DNA of 64,000 nucleotides from Pseudobutyrivibrio xylanivorans DSM 14809 (GCF_900141825.1 NZ_FQYQ01000012.1:1-64000); one strand, 5' to 3'; numbered from the stretch's first letter, positions 1 through 8,362 are shown. Numbers and translations: made by a program. Notes: generated from the letters alone by a model not told the origin.

Positions 1-85
1 TTGTGTGTATAGTTTTCGCAAACCAATACTTTATCACAAAGAAGGATGTTCTTTTATTATTTGTGTATATTTTCCGAGAAAATTT

Positions 86-736
86 TTACGCTAGCGAACC
101 CTTATTTCTAAAATTCCTGATAAGGGTTGGTATTCCATAGCTGATAAATGTAAAAACAAATCCTGCTATCAGCCCTCCTAGATGGCCCACATTATCAGTT
201 CCCGCTGTAGCAAAACCAAAATACAATGTAAGTAGCGCCATAAAAATCATTCTTTTTGTGCTGATTCCACTGTATTTTCCCTTATTTACAATTACAACAA
301 TTATCATTCCACCAACTATGCCAAATATCGCTCCGGAAGCTCCTGCGACGATATCATTCTTCCCCACCAGGCACATATAGAAGAACGACAAAAAGGAACC
401 TGCCAGACCTGAGCCTAAATAGATTCCAACGTATCTTGTGGTACCTACTGCACGTTCAAAAATCTGTCCTAACAGGAATAGCAATAGCATGTTATTTGCC
501 AAATGATCTATTCCAAAATGCATAAATGTAGCCGTAAACAGGCGATACCACTCATGATTATATAAAACGAGATACGGATTCATGGCACCATTTAGAAGCA
601 TAAAGGTGCCGTCCTCTGTATCTCCCATTAATTCCAGCACAAGAAAGACAATTATATTAATTGCCACAAGTAAAAATGTAACTGGACCGTTTTTTGGATT
701 TATAAAATCTTCTTTATTACTTTTCACACTACGCAA
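86..736 (-). CDS. Rhomboid family intramembrane serine protease
   Basis: A 216-aa polytopic membrane protein with the rhomboid catalytic signature. The nucleophile motif GASGAIFG places the catalytic Ser near residue 134. The partner His lies near 185 in a transmembrane segment (DNVGHLGG), and the HxxxNN-type cluster around residues 73-82 matches the second-helix His/Asn motif of the family. Family members cleave membrane-spanning substrates inside the bilayer; the substrate here is unknown. The gene overlaps the 3' end of dapA by 8 bp and is the last gene of the dapF-murE-dapA operon. Nothing in the sequence ties it functionally to diaminopimelate metabolism. The 85 bases downstream hold no feature I can support. 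Confidence 0.9.
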   Translation of the reverse strand: MRSVKSNKEDFINPKNGPVTFLLVAINIIVFLVLELMGDTEDGTFMLLNGAMNPYLVLYNHEWYRLFTATFMHFGIDHLANNMLLLFLLGQIFERAVGTTRYVGIYLGSGLAGSFLSFFYMCLVGKNDIVAGASGAIFGIVGGMIIVVIVNKGKYSGISTKRMIFMALLTLYFGFATAGTDNVGHLGGLIAGFVFTFISYGIPTLIRNFRNKGSLA

Positions 737-1622
737 GCATTTCCTGTGGCATTCTGCTGAGCAACTGGCTCATTGCCACCTTATGCTTATCCTCCATCTC
801 TGTAAGTGGAAGTCTAAGACTACCTACATTAAATCCTAACATATTCATAGTGGATTTAACAGGGATTGGATTTACCTCGCAGAAAAGTGCATCTACAAGC
901 TCAAGATAATCAAGTTGAAGTCTGCGAGCCTTATCTTCATTGCCCTCTAAGTAAGACATAACCATATCATGTGTGCCCTTTGGTGCAACGTTAGATAATA
1001 CTGAAATAACACCAACACCTCCAAGTGAAAGGATTGGTACAATCTGGTCATCATTTCCTGCGTATATATCAAGACATCCTCGGCAAAGGCTGGCAAGCTT
1101 TGTAATCTGTGAAATATTTCCACTTGCTTCCTTAATACCTACGATGTTTCTAAACTCAAGAGCAAGCTTCAAAGCTGTCTCAGGAAGTATGTTACATCCA
1201 GTACGGCTAGGTACGTTGTACATAATGATAGGAAGGTCGATTTCCTTAGCAATTGTAGAATAATGCTGGTATAAGCCCTCCTGTGTAGCCTTGTTATAAA
1301 AAGGTGTAACAATAAGAAGTCCATCTGCTCCAAGAGCTGCTATCTTCTTAGATAAATCGATAACAAGACGTGTGCTGTTGGCACCAGAACCTGCAATTAC
1401 AGGAACGCGGTGATTTACGCGCTTTACAGTATACTCGACTACTGATAGTTTTTCCTCCTCGCTCATGGTAGCAGCTTCACCTGTAGTGCCGCATACGATG
1501 ATTGCGTCTGTTCCGCCTTCAATCTGTCTGTCTATAAGAGTTCCAAGCATGTCATAATTAACGGTCTCATCTTCATTGAATGGAGTGATTAATGCTACTC
1601 CTGCGCCCTTAAATAATGTCAT
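729..1622 (-). CDS. dapA: 4-hydroxy-tetrahydrodipicolinate synthase (DapA)
   Basis: A 297-aa (beta/alpha)8 lyase condensing pyruvate with aspartate semialdehyde, the first committed step to meso-diaminopimelate and lysine. The Schiff-base lysine is near residue 164 (GIKEASGN). The catalytic Tyr is near 135 (YNVPSRTG), and the GTTGE substrate loop is at 45-49. The ATG at 1622 was chosen because an AAGGAGG ribosome binding site lies 6-7 nt upstream and the protein then starts MTLFKGAG as expected. A longer reading frame upstream is only murE read in another frame. The start overlaps murE by 14 bp, so its ribosome binding site is inside murE, suggesting translational coupling. Confidence 0.96.
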   Translation of the reverse strand: MTLFKGAGVALITPFNEDETVNYDMLGTLIDRQIEGGTDAIIVCGTTGEAATMSEEEKLSVVEYTVKRVNHRVPVIAGSGANSTRLVIDLSKKIAALGADGLLIVTPFYNKATQEGLYQHYSTIAKEIDLPIIMYNVPSRTGCNILPETALKLALEFRNIVGIKEASGNISQITKLASLCRGCLDIYAGNDDQIVPILSLGGVGVISVLSNVAPKGTHDMVMSYLEGNEDKARRLQLDYLELVDALFCEVNPIPVKSTMNMLGFNVGSLRLPLTEMEDKHKVAMSQLLSRMPQEMLA

Positions 1623-3081
1623 TGCCGTCCTCCTTAATAACCTCTGCAATGAGCTCTCGCTCATCCATGTGGTGCTTAACTCCCTTAATTTCCTGATAAT
1701 CCTCGTGGCCCTTACCTGCAAGAACGATTATGTCACCCTCCTTTGCATTTGTAAGGCAATATCTGATGGCTTCCTTACGGTCTGGCACTGTCACGTACTC
1801 ACCGTCAGCCTTTTTAACACCGATTAAGATGTCATTAATAATGTCCATTGGCTCCTCGTTACGTGGGTTGTCTGATGTGACAACTGTAAGATCAGCAAGC
1901 TTTGAGCTTACCTCTCCCATCTCATAACGACGGCTCTTCGCGCGGTTTCCACCACATCCAAACATGCACACAAGTCTGCCCGGCTCATAAGCCTTAAGGG
2001 TTGTAAGGAGGCTCTCAAGTGCCATAGCATTGTGGGCATAATCTATCATTACTGTAAACTTCTTTGAAACTGGAACAAGCTCGATACGTCCCTTTACGTG
2101 AACGTCCTTAAGAGCTGCCTTAATCTTGTCCTCAGCCACATTAAACTGCTTGCAGATAGCCACTGCAGTAAGTGAATTGTAAACAGAGAATGTACCCGGT
2201 ACATTTACCTCTACTGTCATGTCTTCCTTGCCAGTGATGTGGTAACGAACTCCAAGAGCTCCGTGCTCATTAAGAAGCTCAACATTCTCAGCAATAAGGT
2301 CATTATCCTTGCCGTAGCCATACTTGATAACATCACAAGTGTGACCCTTTAAGATTCCTTCGATGTGCTCGCTGTCGCCATTAAAGATACCTGTCTTACA
2401 CTGCTGGAAAAGAAGACTCTTGCAGTGCATATAATCCTCGAAATCCTTGTGCTCATTATCACCGATGTGATCTGGCTCAAGGTTTGTAAATACACCGATG
2501 TCAAAAATGAAGCCTGATACTCTGTGAAGCATAAGAGCCTGTGAGCTAACTTCCATAACAACTGCATCAAGACCAGCCTCAACCATCTGAGCAAAAAGCT
2601 CCTGCACGCGGTAAGACTCTGGTGTAGTGTTCACAGCTGGAATGCGCTCCTCGCCAACGATTGACTCGATTGTTCCGATAAGACCAGTCTTAATTCCTGC
2701 ACTATCAAGGATAGACTTTACCATGTATGTGGTAGTAGTCTTTCCCTTTGTACCTGTGATACCAATAGTCTTAAGCTTTTCAGCTGGATGACCAAAATAT
2801 GCTGCTGATGTATATGCAAGCGCCTCACGGCTATTTTTTACCTTGATATATGTAACGCCATCTACTGGCTCAACGTCCTTTTCAATGATGATTGCAGTAG
2901 CGCCCTTTTCGATTACATCAGGGATGAAATCGTGTGCATCTCTCACTGTACCTGAGATACAAACGAATACACTATCTTTCTCTACTTTTCTTGAATCATA
3001 TGTAAGTGTGCTGATTTCACGATCAAGCTCACCTGCATAAAGCTCATAATCTAATCTATCTAATAAATCTACTAATTTCAT
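1609..3081 (-). CDS. murE: UDP-N-acetylmuramoyl-tripeptide synthetase (MurE, meso-DAP adding)
   Basis: A 490-aa Mur ligase that adds the third stem-peptide residue to UDP-MurNAc-L-Ala-D-Glu in the cytoplasm. The ATP-binding loop GTKGKTTT is at about 110-117, and the N-terminal Mur domain and C-terminal ligase domain have normal length. The DNPR motif (DNPRNEEP, about 404-411) is typical of enzymes using meso-diaminopimelate rather than lysine. That fits its position between dapF and dapA. Start and stop leave only 1 bp to dapF and overlap dapA by 14 bp, so the three are one tightly packed operon dedicated to DAP supply and incorporation. Confidence 0.96.
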   Translation of the reverse strand: MKLVDLLDRLDYELYAGELDREISTLTYDSRKVEKDSVFVCISGTVRDAHDFIPDVIEKGATAIIIEKDVEPVDGVTYIKVKNSREALAYTSAAYFGHPAEKLKTIGITGTKGKTTTTYMVKSILDSAGIKTGLIGTIESIVGEERIPAVNTTPESYRVQELFAQMVEAGLDAVVMEVSSQALMLHRVSGFIFDIGVFTNLEPDHIGDNEHKDFEDYMHCKSLLFQQCKTGIFNGDSEHIEGILKGHTCDVIKYGYGKDNDLIAENVELLNEHGALGVRYHITGKEDMTVEVNVPGTFSVYNSLTAVAICKQFNVAEDKIKAALKDVHVKGRIELVPVSKKFTVMIDYAHNAMALESLLTTLKAYEPGRLVCMFGCGGNRAKSRRYEMGEVSSKLADLTVVTSDNPRNEEPMDIINDILIGVKKADGEYVTVPDRKEAIRYCLTNAKEGDIIVLAGKGHEDYQEIKGVKHHMDERELIAEVIKEDGNDII

Positions 3082-3082
3082 T

Positions 3083-3916
3083 TTAAACCTCGATTTCTCC
3101 GTTAAATACCTCAGTTGCTGGACCTGTCATGAATACGTGATTTGTCGCGCGATCGTATTCGATTGTAAGGTCGCCACCACGAAGGTGAACAAGAACCTTG
3201 TCCTCTGTCTTTCCATTTAAGATGCAAGCCATAACTGTGGCGCAAGTGCCTGTTCCGCAAGCCCAGGTCTCTGCAGAACCTCGCTCCCAAACTCGCATGT
3301 TTGCTTCTGTTCTGCTAATTATCTGCACGAATTCTGTATTGGTGCGCTTTGGAAATCTTTCGTGATTTTCAAAAAGCGGACCGTAGGTCTCAAGAGGGAA
3401 GCTAGCTGTATCATCTACAAACACAACTGCGTGTGGGTTGCCCATAGAAACACAAGTCATGTTCCAGGTCTTTCCACCTACCTCGATTGGCTCATCTATC
3501 ACTTTGTCCCCATCAGCTACCACTGGAATCTCAGCTGGTGTAAGGATTGGCTCTCCCATATCTACGCTCACCTGCTGTACCTTACCATTCTCTATGAATA
3601 ATGTGAGATATTTGATGCCTGCTCCAGACTCCACTGAAATCTCAGTCTTGTCTGTAAGCTTGTGGTCATAAACATATTTGGCAACGCAGCGGATACCATT
3701 TCCGCACATCTCTGCCTCTGAGCCATCTGCGTTATATATGTGCATTCTGAAATCTGCCTTGTCAGATGGGCCTATAGTAATGAGGCCGTCTGAACCGATT
3801 CCAAAATGTCTGTCGCTTACTTTAATAGAAACTTCTGCTGGGTTTTCAACCTTCTCTTCAAAAAGGTTTACATATACATAGTCATTACCGCAGCCGTGCA
3901 TTTTAGTAAATTTCAT
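3083..3916 (-). CDS. dapF: Diaminopimelate epimerase (DapF)
   Basis: A 277-aa cofactor-independent racemase converting LL- to meso-diaminopimelate, the MurE substrate. Both catalytic cysteines are present: Cys71 in the AEMCGNGIRC motif and Cys220 in TWACGTGTC. It is the first gene of the operon, with an AAAGGA ribosome binding site before the ATG. A promoter-like pair lies upstream. A divergent AraC-type regulator starts 170 bp away. Confidence 0.97.
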   Translation of the reverse strand: MKFTKMHGCGNDYVYVNLFEEKVENPAEVSIKVSDRHFGIGSDGLITIGPSDKADFRMHIYNADGSEAEMCGNGIRCVAKYVYDHKLTDKTEISVESGAGIKYLTLFIENGKVQQVSVDMGEPILTPAEIPVVADGDKVIDEPIEVGGKTWNMTCVSMGNPHAVVFVDDTASFPLETYGPLFENHERFPKRTNTEFVQIISRTEANMRVWERGSAETWACGTGTCATVMACILNGKTEDKVLVHLRGGDLTIEYDRATNHVFMTGPATEVFNGEIEV

Positions 3917-3963
3917 GGGATGTCCTTTCGAATCATTTACATAGTTTCCTCAATCTTGATTTT

Positions 3964-3992
3964 AGTATACTCCGCACTTTTTCATTTGCTAA
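3964..3992 (-). promoter_or_regulatory. Putative sigma-A promoter of the dapF operon
   Basis: Read on the minus strand, TTAGCA and TATACT are separated by 17 bp, ending about 48 bp upstream of the dapF start. The -10 matches the consensus well and the -35 in four of six positions. The site sits in the shared divergent region with the AraC-type regulator. Assigned by eye only. Confidence 0.5.
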
Positions 3993-4013
3993 GCACTATT
4001 AGTGCGCAAAATA

Positions 4014-4042
4014 TTGCAAATAGTGCTATCGAGTTTTATACT
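4014..4042 (+). promoter_or_regulatory. Putative sigma-A promoter of the AraC-type gene, with flanking inverted repeat
   Basis: TTGCAA and TATACT are spaced by exactly 17 bp, about 45 bp before the ATG at 4087. The -35 and the start of the spacer overlap one half of an inverted repeat: GCACTATT at 3993-4000 and AATAGTGC at 4018-4025. This could be an operator, possibly for the regulator itself. The promoter is well supported by pattern; the operator is inference. Confidence 0.55.
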
Positions 4043-4086
4043 CAAGGGAGAATCATAATATATTCTTGTTAAAAAAAGGTGAAGCT

Positions 4087-4944
4087 ATGACCGAATACAG
4101 CAAAAAAGGTTACCTATATTCAAACTTCAAAATATTCCATCTTTCTGACTCTAACCTTGGAGAAATCGATTTTCACTACCACGATTTCCACAAGGTCTTG
4201 ATTCATTTATCCGGAAATACTTCTTATTCCATTGAAGGTCAAACCTTTGATTTACAGGCTAACGATATTGTGTTTGTAAATGCCGGCGAGGTTCATCGCC
4301 CTATTTTTCATGATAATTCCACTTACGAGCGAATTATCATATATATATCTAAGGAGTTTTTGGCTGAATATAGCCAAACTGATAATGATTTATCCTATTG
4401 CTTTAGAAATGCAATAGAGAATGGTTCACATGTTTTGAGACTACATTCCTTTAAGAATTCTCGTGTAGCTGCCACAGTAGGCAAGCTTACTTCAAATCTT
4501 GGAAAGGATGATTATGCAAACGAACTTTTCATGCAGGTACTCTTTCTTGAATTTATGGTAGAGCTTAATCGCGCTGCCATAAGTAATGAGGTGGAATATC
4601 TATCTACAAGCTACTCTGGCAGTAAAATCAATTCCATCATTAATTATATTAATGAAAACCTGACATCAGATTTATCAGTTGATGCTATAGCTGGGCAGTT
4701 CTATCTTTCCCGCTACTATCTCATGCATACCTTCAAGGATGAGACTGGCTACACCATCGGCAACTACATCACTATCAAGCGCCTAGCCCTAGCTCAGTCA
4801 TTAATCGACGCTGGCAAGCCAATCGCAGATGCCGCAGAACAATCTGGCTTTGGTACCTATTCCACTTTCCTTCGTGCATACAAAAAGACCTATGGCACCA
4901 GCCCTAAAAAGAAGGCGGCGTCACAGGCCTCGCTATCGTTTTAA
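4087..4944 (+). CDS. AraC family transcriptional regulator with cupin sensor domain
   Basis: A 285-aa regulator. The N-terminal half is an AraC-type cupin (His-rich FHYHDFHKVLIHLSG stretch, then NDIVFVNAGEVHRP). The C-terminal ~100 residues form the double helix-turn-helix: SVDAIAGQFYLSRYYLMHTF, then IADAAEQSGFGTYSTFLRAY and the terminal YGTSPKK signature. The ATG at 4087 was chosen over an upstream TTG because AAAGGTGA lies 5-8 nt before it. It is transcribed away from the dap operon. Ligand and targets are unknown. A decayed gene and a nitroreductase lie downstream on the other strand. Confidence 0.92.
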   Translation: MTEYSKKGYLYSNFKIFHLSDSNLGEIDFHYHDFHKVLIHLSGNTSYSIEGQTFDLQANDIVFVNAGEVHRPIFHDNSTYERIIIYISKEFLAEYSQTDNDLSYCFRNAIENGSHVLRLHSFKNSRVAATVGKLTSNLGKDDYANELFMQVLFLEFMVELNRAAISNEVEYLSTSYSGSKINSIINYINENLTSDLSVDAIAGQFYLSRYYLMHTFKDETGYTIGNYITIKRLALAQSLIDAGKPIADAAEQSGFGTYSTFLRAYKKTYGTSPKKKAASQASLSF

Positions 4945-4945
4945 T

Positions 4946-5282
4946 TTATATTGTCTGATGCTGAACAAACTCCTTAAAAAATGGAAGAGCAAAACATAAT
5001 CTTCCATAGGCCCCATCTGACTTAAGAATCCCGGAGTTTTCCAACGTACTTTGATATGATGAAAAATTATTTGAATCCATCTGGATGCTCTCTCTTACTG
5101 TCTTAACAGATACATTATCCTCAAAACCTGAAATTGCTTCTGTTACCTTTTGTACATGTTTATAATCATCTTACAACTTATTACAGGTTTTATTTTATAT
5201 TACAACTTTTATACTTAAGTCGAGCCTCTTCTGCTTTATAATCATCTTCTGAATATGGAATAGAAGTTTCTGTCAAACTTGT
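4946..5282 (-). pseudogene. Relic of an AAA/ATPase-like gene C-terminus, interrupted by a direct-repeat insertion
   Basis: Minus-strand translation gives two coding-looking pieces in one sense. The downstream piece (4946-5170) reads about 74 residues with a winged-helix-like pattern including VRESIQMDSNNFSSYQSTLE and a C-terminal FALPFFKEFV, resembling the C-terminal domain of archaeal/bacterial AAA-type ATPases. The upstream piece (to 5282) reads TSLTETSIPYSEDDYK. The two are separated by stops. A 14-bp direct repeat (TTTATAATCATCTT at 5159-5172 and 5235-5248) marks the junction, and removing one copy plus the 62 bp between restores one frame. No start and no ATPase core remain. The family assignment is from memory of the pattern. 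Confidence 0.6.
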
Positions 5283-5315
5283 CTATATCATGTTATATAA
5301 AAAAATTTGTATTCT

Positions 5316-5348
5316 AAAAAAGAGCCGACAGTTCAATTTGTCGACTCT
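5316..5348 (-). terminator. Intrinsic terminator of the nitroreductase gene
   Basis: Arms AGAGCCGACA (5321-5330) and TGTCGACTCT (5339-5348) pair with one central mismatch. On the minus strand the hairpin is followed by a run of six T. It lies 30 bp past the nitroreductase stop. Confidence 0.8.
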
Positions 5349-5378
5349 TACTAATCATCTACAATTAAGATTATATTC

Positions 5379-6188
5379 TTACCATACGTAGCTTGCTATG
5401 TATTCAGTTTTCTCTGGAGTTGCAATACCAGGGTCTGCCTGCTTGAATGCAAGCTTTTTACCGTCCTCTCGGCACTGGTTTTCAAAATGATAAAGTGCTA
5501 TTCCAAGGTCTACCTTCTGCAAATCATAAGTTCCATTGTCGTAGCCCTTATCCTTTTTCTCATAGAAATGAGCTCCATTCTCTGTGACAACAACACGCCA
5601 TGGCTGCTTGTTTACAGCTGATGGGGCAAGGCGAACTGCTTCAAGTGCAGTCTTTATTCCAAGCTCTTCTGCTTTATCTTCTGTAAGTGGTGTATCGAAG
5701 CTGTCTGCAAAAAACAGCTCAGAAAAATTATATCTGCTATCAGCCTTAACGCCTTTTCGCATAAGAACTTCCTTAACACCCATTTTATCTGCGGCGTATC
5801 CTATAGGACTCATGCATGGCATAATTTCATCATCCTTAAGATTAATGGCCTTTTCAAACTTATCTCTTGATAATGTGCCGCCGATCCAAACTGTGCCAAG
5901 GCCTTTGCTTACTGCATACATTAAGAGCTCTTCAAAGCTATATCCATATGCCACATCAGCGTTTGCTCCCTTCTTCACTTTAGCAGCGATATATTCCTTT
6001 TCACCAGATAGAACTGGGCTTGATAGTCCATGCTCATCCTTTTTTAAAAATACGAATTCAACTGGAATATTATAAGGATTTACGATGCTTCCTGCGTATT
6101 CCTTTAAATCATCTATTACTTCGTTACTTACACCTTTGCCATCAAAGGTTCTTACACTACGTCTGTTTTTTACGTCATCAATAAACAT
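5379..6188 (-). CDS. Nitroreductase family protein (TM1586-like)
   Basis: A 269-aa FMN-dependent nitroreductase-fold protein of the double-domain TM1586 type. The N-terminus MFIDDVKNRRSVRTF is the typical RRSVR start of the family. The C-terminal half contains EAVRLAPSAVNKQPWRVVV, the FMN-phosphate region, followed by VDLGIALYHFE. Such proteins are predicted flavin oxidoreductases; the substrate is not deducible. It is monocistronic, with its own promoter-like pair and terminator, flanked by two gene relics, so this small region appears to have been remodelled. Confidence 0.88.
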   Translation of the reverse strand: MFIDDVKNRRSVRTFDGKGVSNEVIDDLKEYAGSIVNPYNIPVEFVFLKKDEHGLSSPVLSGEKEYIAAKVKKGANADVAYGYSFEELLMYAVSKGLGTVWIGGTLSRDKFEKAINLKDDEIMPCMSPIGYAADKMGVKEVLMRKGVKADSRYNFSELFFADSFDTPLTEDKAEELGIKTALEAVRLAPSAVNKQPWRVVVTENGAHFYEKKDKGYDNGTYDLQKVDLGIALYHFENQCREDGKKLAFKQADPGIATPEKTEYIASYVW

Positions 6189-6215
6189 ATTTCATTACCT
6201 CCAATTTAATTTGAT

Positions 6216-6243
6216 ATTACACCATTCGATTGTGCTAAATCAA
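6216..6243 (-). promoter_or_regulatory. Putative promoter of the nitroreductase gene
   Basis: On the minus strand, TTGATT and TGTAAT are spaced by 16 bp, about 28 bp upstream of the ATG at 6188. The AATTTAAATTGGAGG leader with ribosome binding site follows. Pattern-based call. Confidence 0.5.
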
Positions 6244-6307
6244 TTATAAATTTTACTGATAACAAATTATTATGATATAATCTGGAACACATCGGTGAGC
6301 AACATTT

Positions 6308-6448
6308 GAATATGTTAAAACTGAGGCCAAGCGCCTAGGCTGTTACGAACTCACTCTTGCTGTGTAGGCAGGAAATGATGGCGCCGAAAGATTTTATGAT
6401 AGAATAGGTTTCAAAACCAAAGAACGTATTATGGAATATATTTTATAA
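6308..6448 (+). pseudogene. GNAT acetyltransferase C-terminal relic with in-frame stop
   Basis: Plus-strand frame reads EYVKTEAKRLGCYELTLAV, then a TAG at 6365-6367, then AGNDGAERFYDRIGFKTK and a final TAA. This is the C-terminal motif of Gcn5-related N-acetyltransferases (LxVWxxNxxAxxFYxxxGF). The TAG stands exactly where the family usually has Trp, so TGG to TAG is the likely change. Just upstream, another frame reads IGEQHL, typical of the preceding acetyl-CoA loop, implying a frameshift too. The N-terminal half is gone. A TATAAT-like box lies near 6275. Confidence 0.75.
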
Positions 6449-6484
6449 AAAAACAGATGGCTCAAAACCGGGCCATCTGTTTTT
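6447..6484 (-). terminator. Bidirectional intrinsic terminator
   Basis: AACAGATGGC (6452-6461) pairs perfectly with GCCATCTGTT (6472-6481). A/T runs on both sides allow termination from either strand. It ends the sigma factor/DUF4179 operon on the minus strand and abuts the stop of the acetyltransferase relic on the plus strand. Confidence 0.85.
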
Positions 6485-6492
6485 GCGAATTG

Positions 6493-7704
6493 CTAGAATG
6501 AAAGGACTCCACTCCACAATGCTTTTTCATCAAGAATATCCTTAGCTTTATCTGTCTCTAGTTGCTGCCCTTTTATTTCATCCATATAATCATAATAATC
6601 ACAAACATATAATGTAATTTCTGAAACATCATGTCCTTTAACTGGAAGCATATCCAAATTATCCTCTGCCTCCATGTGTTTTCCATCTTTATCAAGTGCA
6701 ACAACTATATAATTAGCATAAGGATCATCATAATCCAATTGTAATTCAAATGGTGTCTTGCTGACAGTTATATAGCTAATTCCTGACAAACCTTCAACGT
6801 CAATAGTTTTTGATGTGGTGTTCTGTCTATCCACATTTACTTCAAAGTTAAAATGCCAAGGTCCGTCAATCCACCAATTCTCATATTCGTTTTTCCAACC
6901 AAGTGCATCTCGCTCGTCTACAGTCAGCTCTGAAGCGGCTGGATTATTAATATCTGTCACAATAGAGTTTAGGTCGAAGTCTACAGTAAATGAGTCTGGT
7001 AAATCATAATGAGAAACTGGAGTATCAGCATCTGTATAAAAATCACTATCGTCCAAAACATCTTTTGAATAGTAATTTAGCACATAATCCAAATCCACTT
7101 TTACAACTCCCTGGAATTTATTGTCATCGATAAAATCTCCCTTTAAGTACTCCAACGAATTATCATTATAACTGCTATCTTCTGTCTCAAAGCTATATTT
7201 TACCTTTGAATCAAATAGATAGAACATATACATATCTTTATTATCCAAATCAGGATACATCTGGCTGATAGGGAATGGCTCTTTACTTTCCACTATCATG
7301 CTTATGTACATTGCCTTTTCGTCGCAGTAAATATCTTGAAGTGTAACTGTGTTTCCATCTACTGTTTGTGTAAGTGCTACTGCCTCGTTCAATGAGTCTG
7401 ATGCTATAGGCTTTGCGTATTTTTCATAATCTCCGCCAAACCCAAGCTTGTGACCCAAGCTAGAAAATACATTTCCTACAACAGGAACCTCCTCAGCAAA
7501 AGTAGGATTTGTAATGCATACTCCTGAGAAAACTACCACGCCAAGTGCTGCAGCTGTTGCTACGATTGTTTTTATTAGTCTGAAACTTCTTTTTTTCATT
7601 GTCCTCTCCTCTTCCTCATAAATCTGAGTAAAGGCATGGTCTACTTTTTCCTGAACTATTGTAGGAATCTCAGCATCAGATATTATCAATTTCTTTTTAT
7701 CCAT
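6493..7704 (-). CDS. DUF4179-type membrane protein, probable anti-sigma factor
   Basis: A 403-aa protein with a cytoplasmic N-terminus of about 40 residues, one transmembrane helix (about residues 40-58, TIVATAAALGVVVFSGV) and a large extracytoplasmic domain beginning with TNPTFAEEVPVVGNVF. That pattern is typical of DUF4179 proteins encoded beside ECF sigma factors in Firmicutes. By context it is the likely membrane-bound regulator of the sigma factor immediately upstream. The ATG at 7704 has AAGGAAG in front of it; an upstream TTG overlapping the sigma stop is less likely. The anti-sigma role is inferred, not shown by a recognisable zinc anti-sigma motif. Confidence 0.8.
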   Translation of the reverse strand: MDKKKLIISDAEIPTIVQEKVDHAFTQIYEEEERTMKKRSFRLIKTIVATAAALGVVVFSGVCITNPTFAEEVPVVGNVFSSLGHKLGFGGDYEKYAKPIASDSLNEAVALTQTVDGNTVTLQDIYCDEKAMYISMIVESKEPFPISQMYPDLDNKDMYMFYLFDSKVKYSFETEDSSYNDNSLEYLKGDFIDDNKFQGVVKVDLDYVLNYYSKDVLDDSDFYTDADTPVSHYDLPDSFTVDFDLNSIVTDINNPAASELTVDERDALGWKNEYENWWIDGPWHFNFEVNVDRQNTTSKTIDVEGLSGISYITVSKTPFELQLDYDDPYANYIVVALDKDGKHMEAEDNLDMLPVKGHDVSEITLYVCDYYDYMDEIKGQQLETDKAKDILDEKALWSGVLSF

Positions 7705-7720
7705 TTCACTGTCTTCCTTT

Positions 7721-8230
7721 CTACTCAACTATCTCGTAATATCTGGCCAAGTGCTCTCGGCCACGTTTCAATCTTGTTTTGACGGTATTTGTTGGGATAT
7801 TTAGCACTCTAGAAATTTCTTCTAAGGAATATCCCTGCCAATAGAACATAATTATGATTGCCCTGTATTTTTCTTCAAGCTTACCTAACGCCTCTTTGAG
7901 TTCTAAATTACAGTCATCCTCATATGTAGGTTCTTCCCAGTTATTCAACTCAACCTGATTTTGCTTTTTTCTGATGATGTCATAACAATTATTCATCAGA
8001 ATCTTTGTAAGCCAGGTCTTAAAATACTTGTTAACCTTTAGTGTATCGATTTTCTCCCAACAATTAAGGATTGTCTCTTGGATGGCATCTGCCACATCCT
8101 CATCATTCATAAGAATTGCCAGTGCCACCTTGTACATATCCTGCATGTGTCTGTTAATCAGTTCAGTAAAAGCATCCTTATCACGCCTTTTCGCTCTTAC
8201 TATAAGTTCATTTATATCGCGTCTCTGCAT
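7721..8230 (-). CDS. ECF-type RNA polymerase sigma factor
   Basis: A 169-aa sigma-70 family factor containing only regions 2 and 4. Region 2 has DVADAIQETILNCWEKI and the FKTWLTKILMNNCYDIIRK recognition helix. Region 4 has the helix-turn-helix YSLEEISRVLNIPTNTVKTR. The start is supported by GGAGG 8 nt upstream. It lies 16 bp before the DUF4179 membrane protein and forms a two-gene operon with it. The upstream region carries an ECF-type promoter, so positive autoregulation is likely, released by an unknown envelope signal. Confidence 0.93.
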   Translation of the reverse strand: MQRRDINELIVRAKRRDKDAFTELINRHMQDMYKVALAILMNDEDVADAIQETILNCWEKIDTLKVNKYFKTWLTKILMNNCYDIIRKKQNQVELNNWEEPTYEDDCNLELKEALGKLEEKYRAIIIMFYWQGYSLEEISRVLNIPTNTVKTRLKRGREHLARYYEIVE

Positions 8231-8303
8231 TGATGCAGCCTCCTGTTGTGCACACAGTATTAAGAATAATCAAAGCGTCCTTCAATTGTTCTTACATACA
8301 TTA

Positions 8304-8329
8304 GACGTGTGAGGATTTAAAAAGTTTCA
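8304..8329 (-). promoter_or_regulatory. ECF-type promoter of the sigma factor operon
   Basis: Minus strand reads TGAAAC, 16 bp, CGTC(TA). This matches the TGAAAC-N16-CGT pattern of SigW/SigM-class promoters in Bacillus. It lies about 73 bp upstream of the sigma start, and no comparably good sigma-A promoter was seen nearby. Autoregulation by the encoded sigma factor is inferred. Confidence 0.7.
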
Positions 8330-8362
8330 CATATTTTTAAATTTATGTAAAAAAAGGATAAA

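Noticed and set aside
1623-1721. An N-terminal extension of DapA of 33 residues
   Set aside because: It is murE read in another frame, and a perfect ribosome binding site serves the start at 1622.
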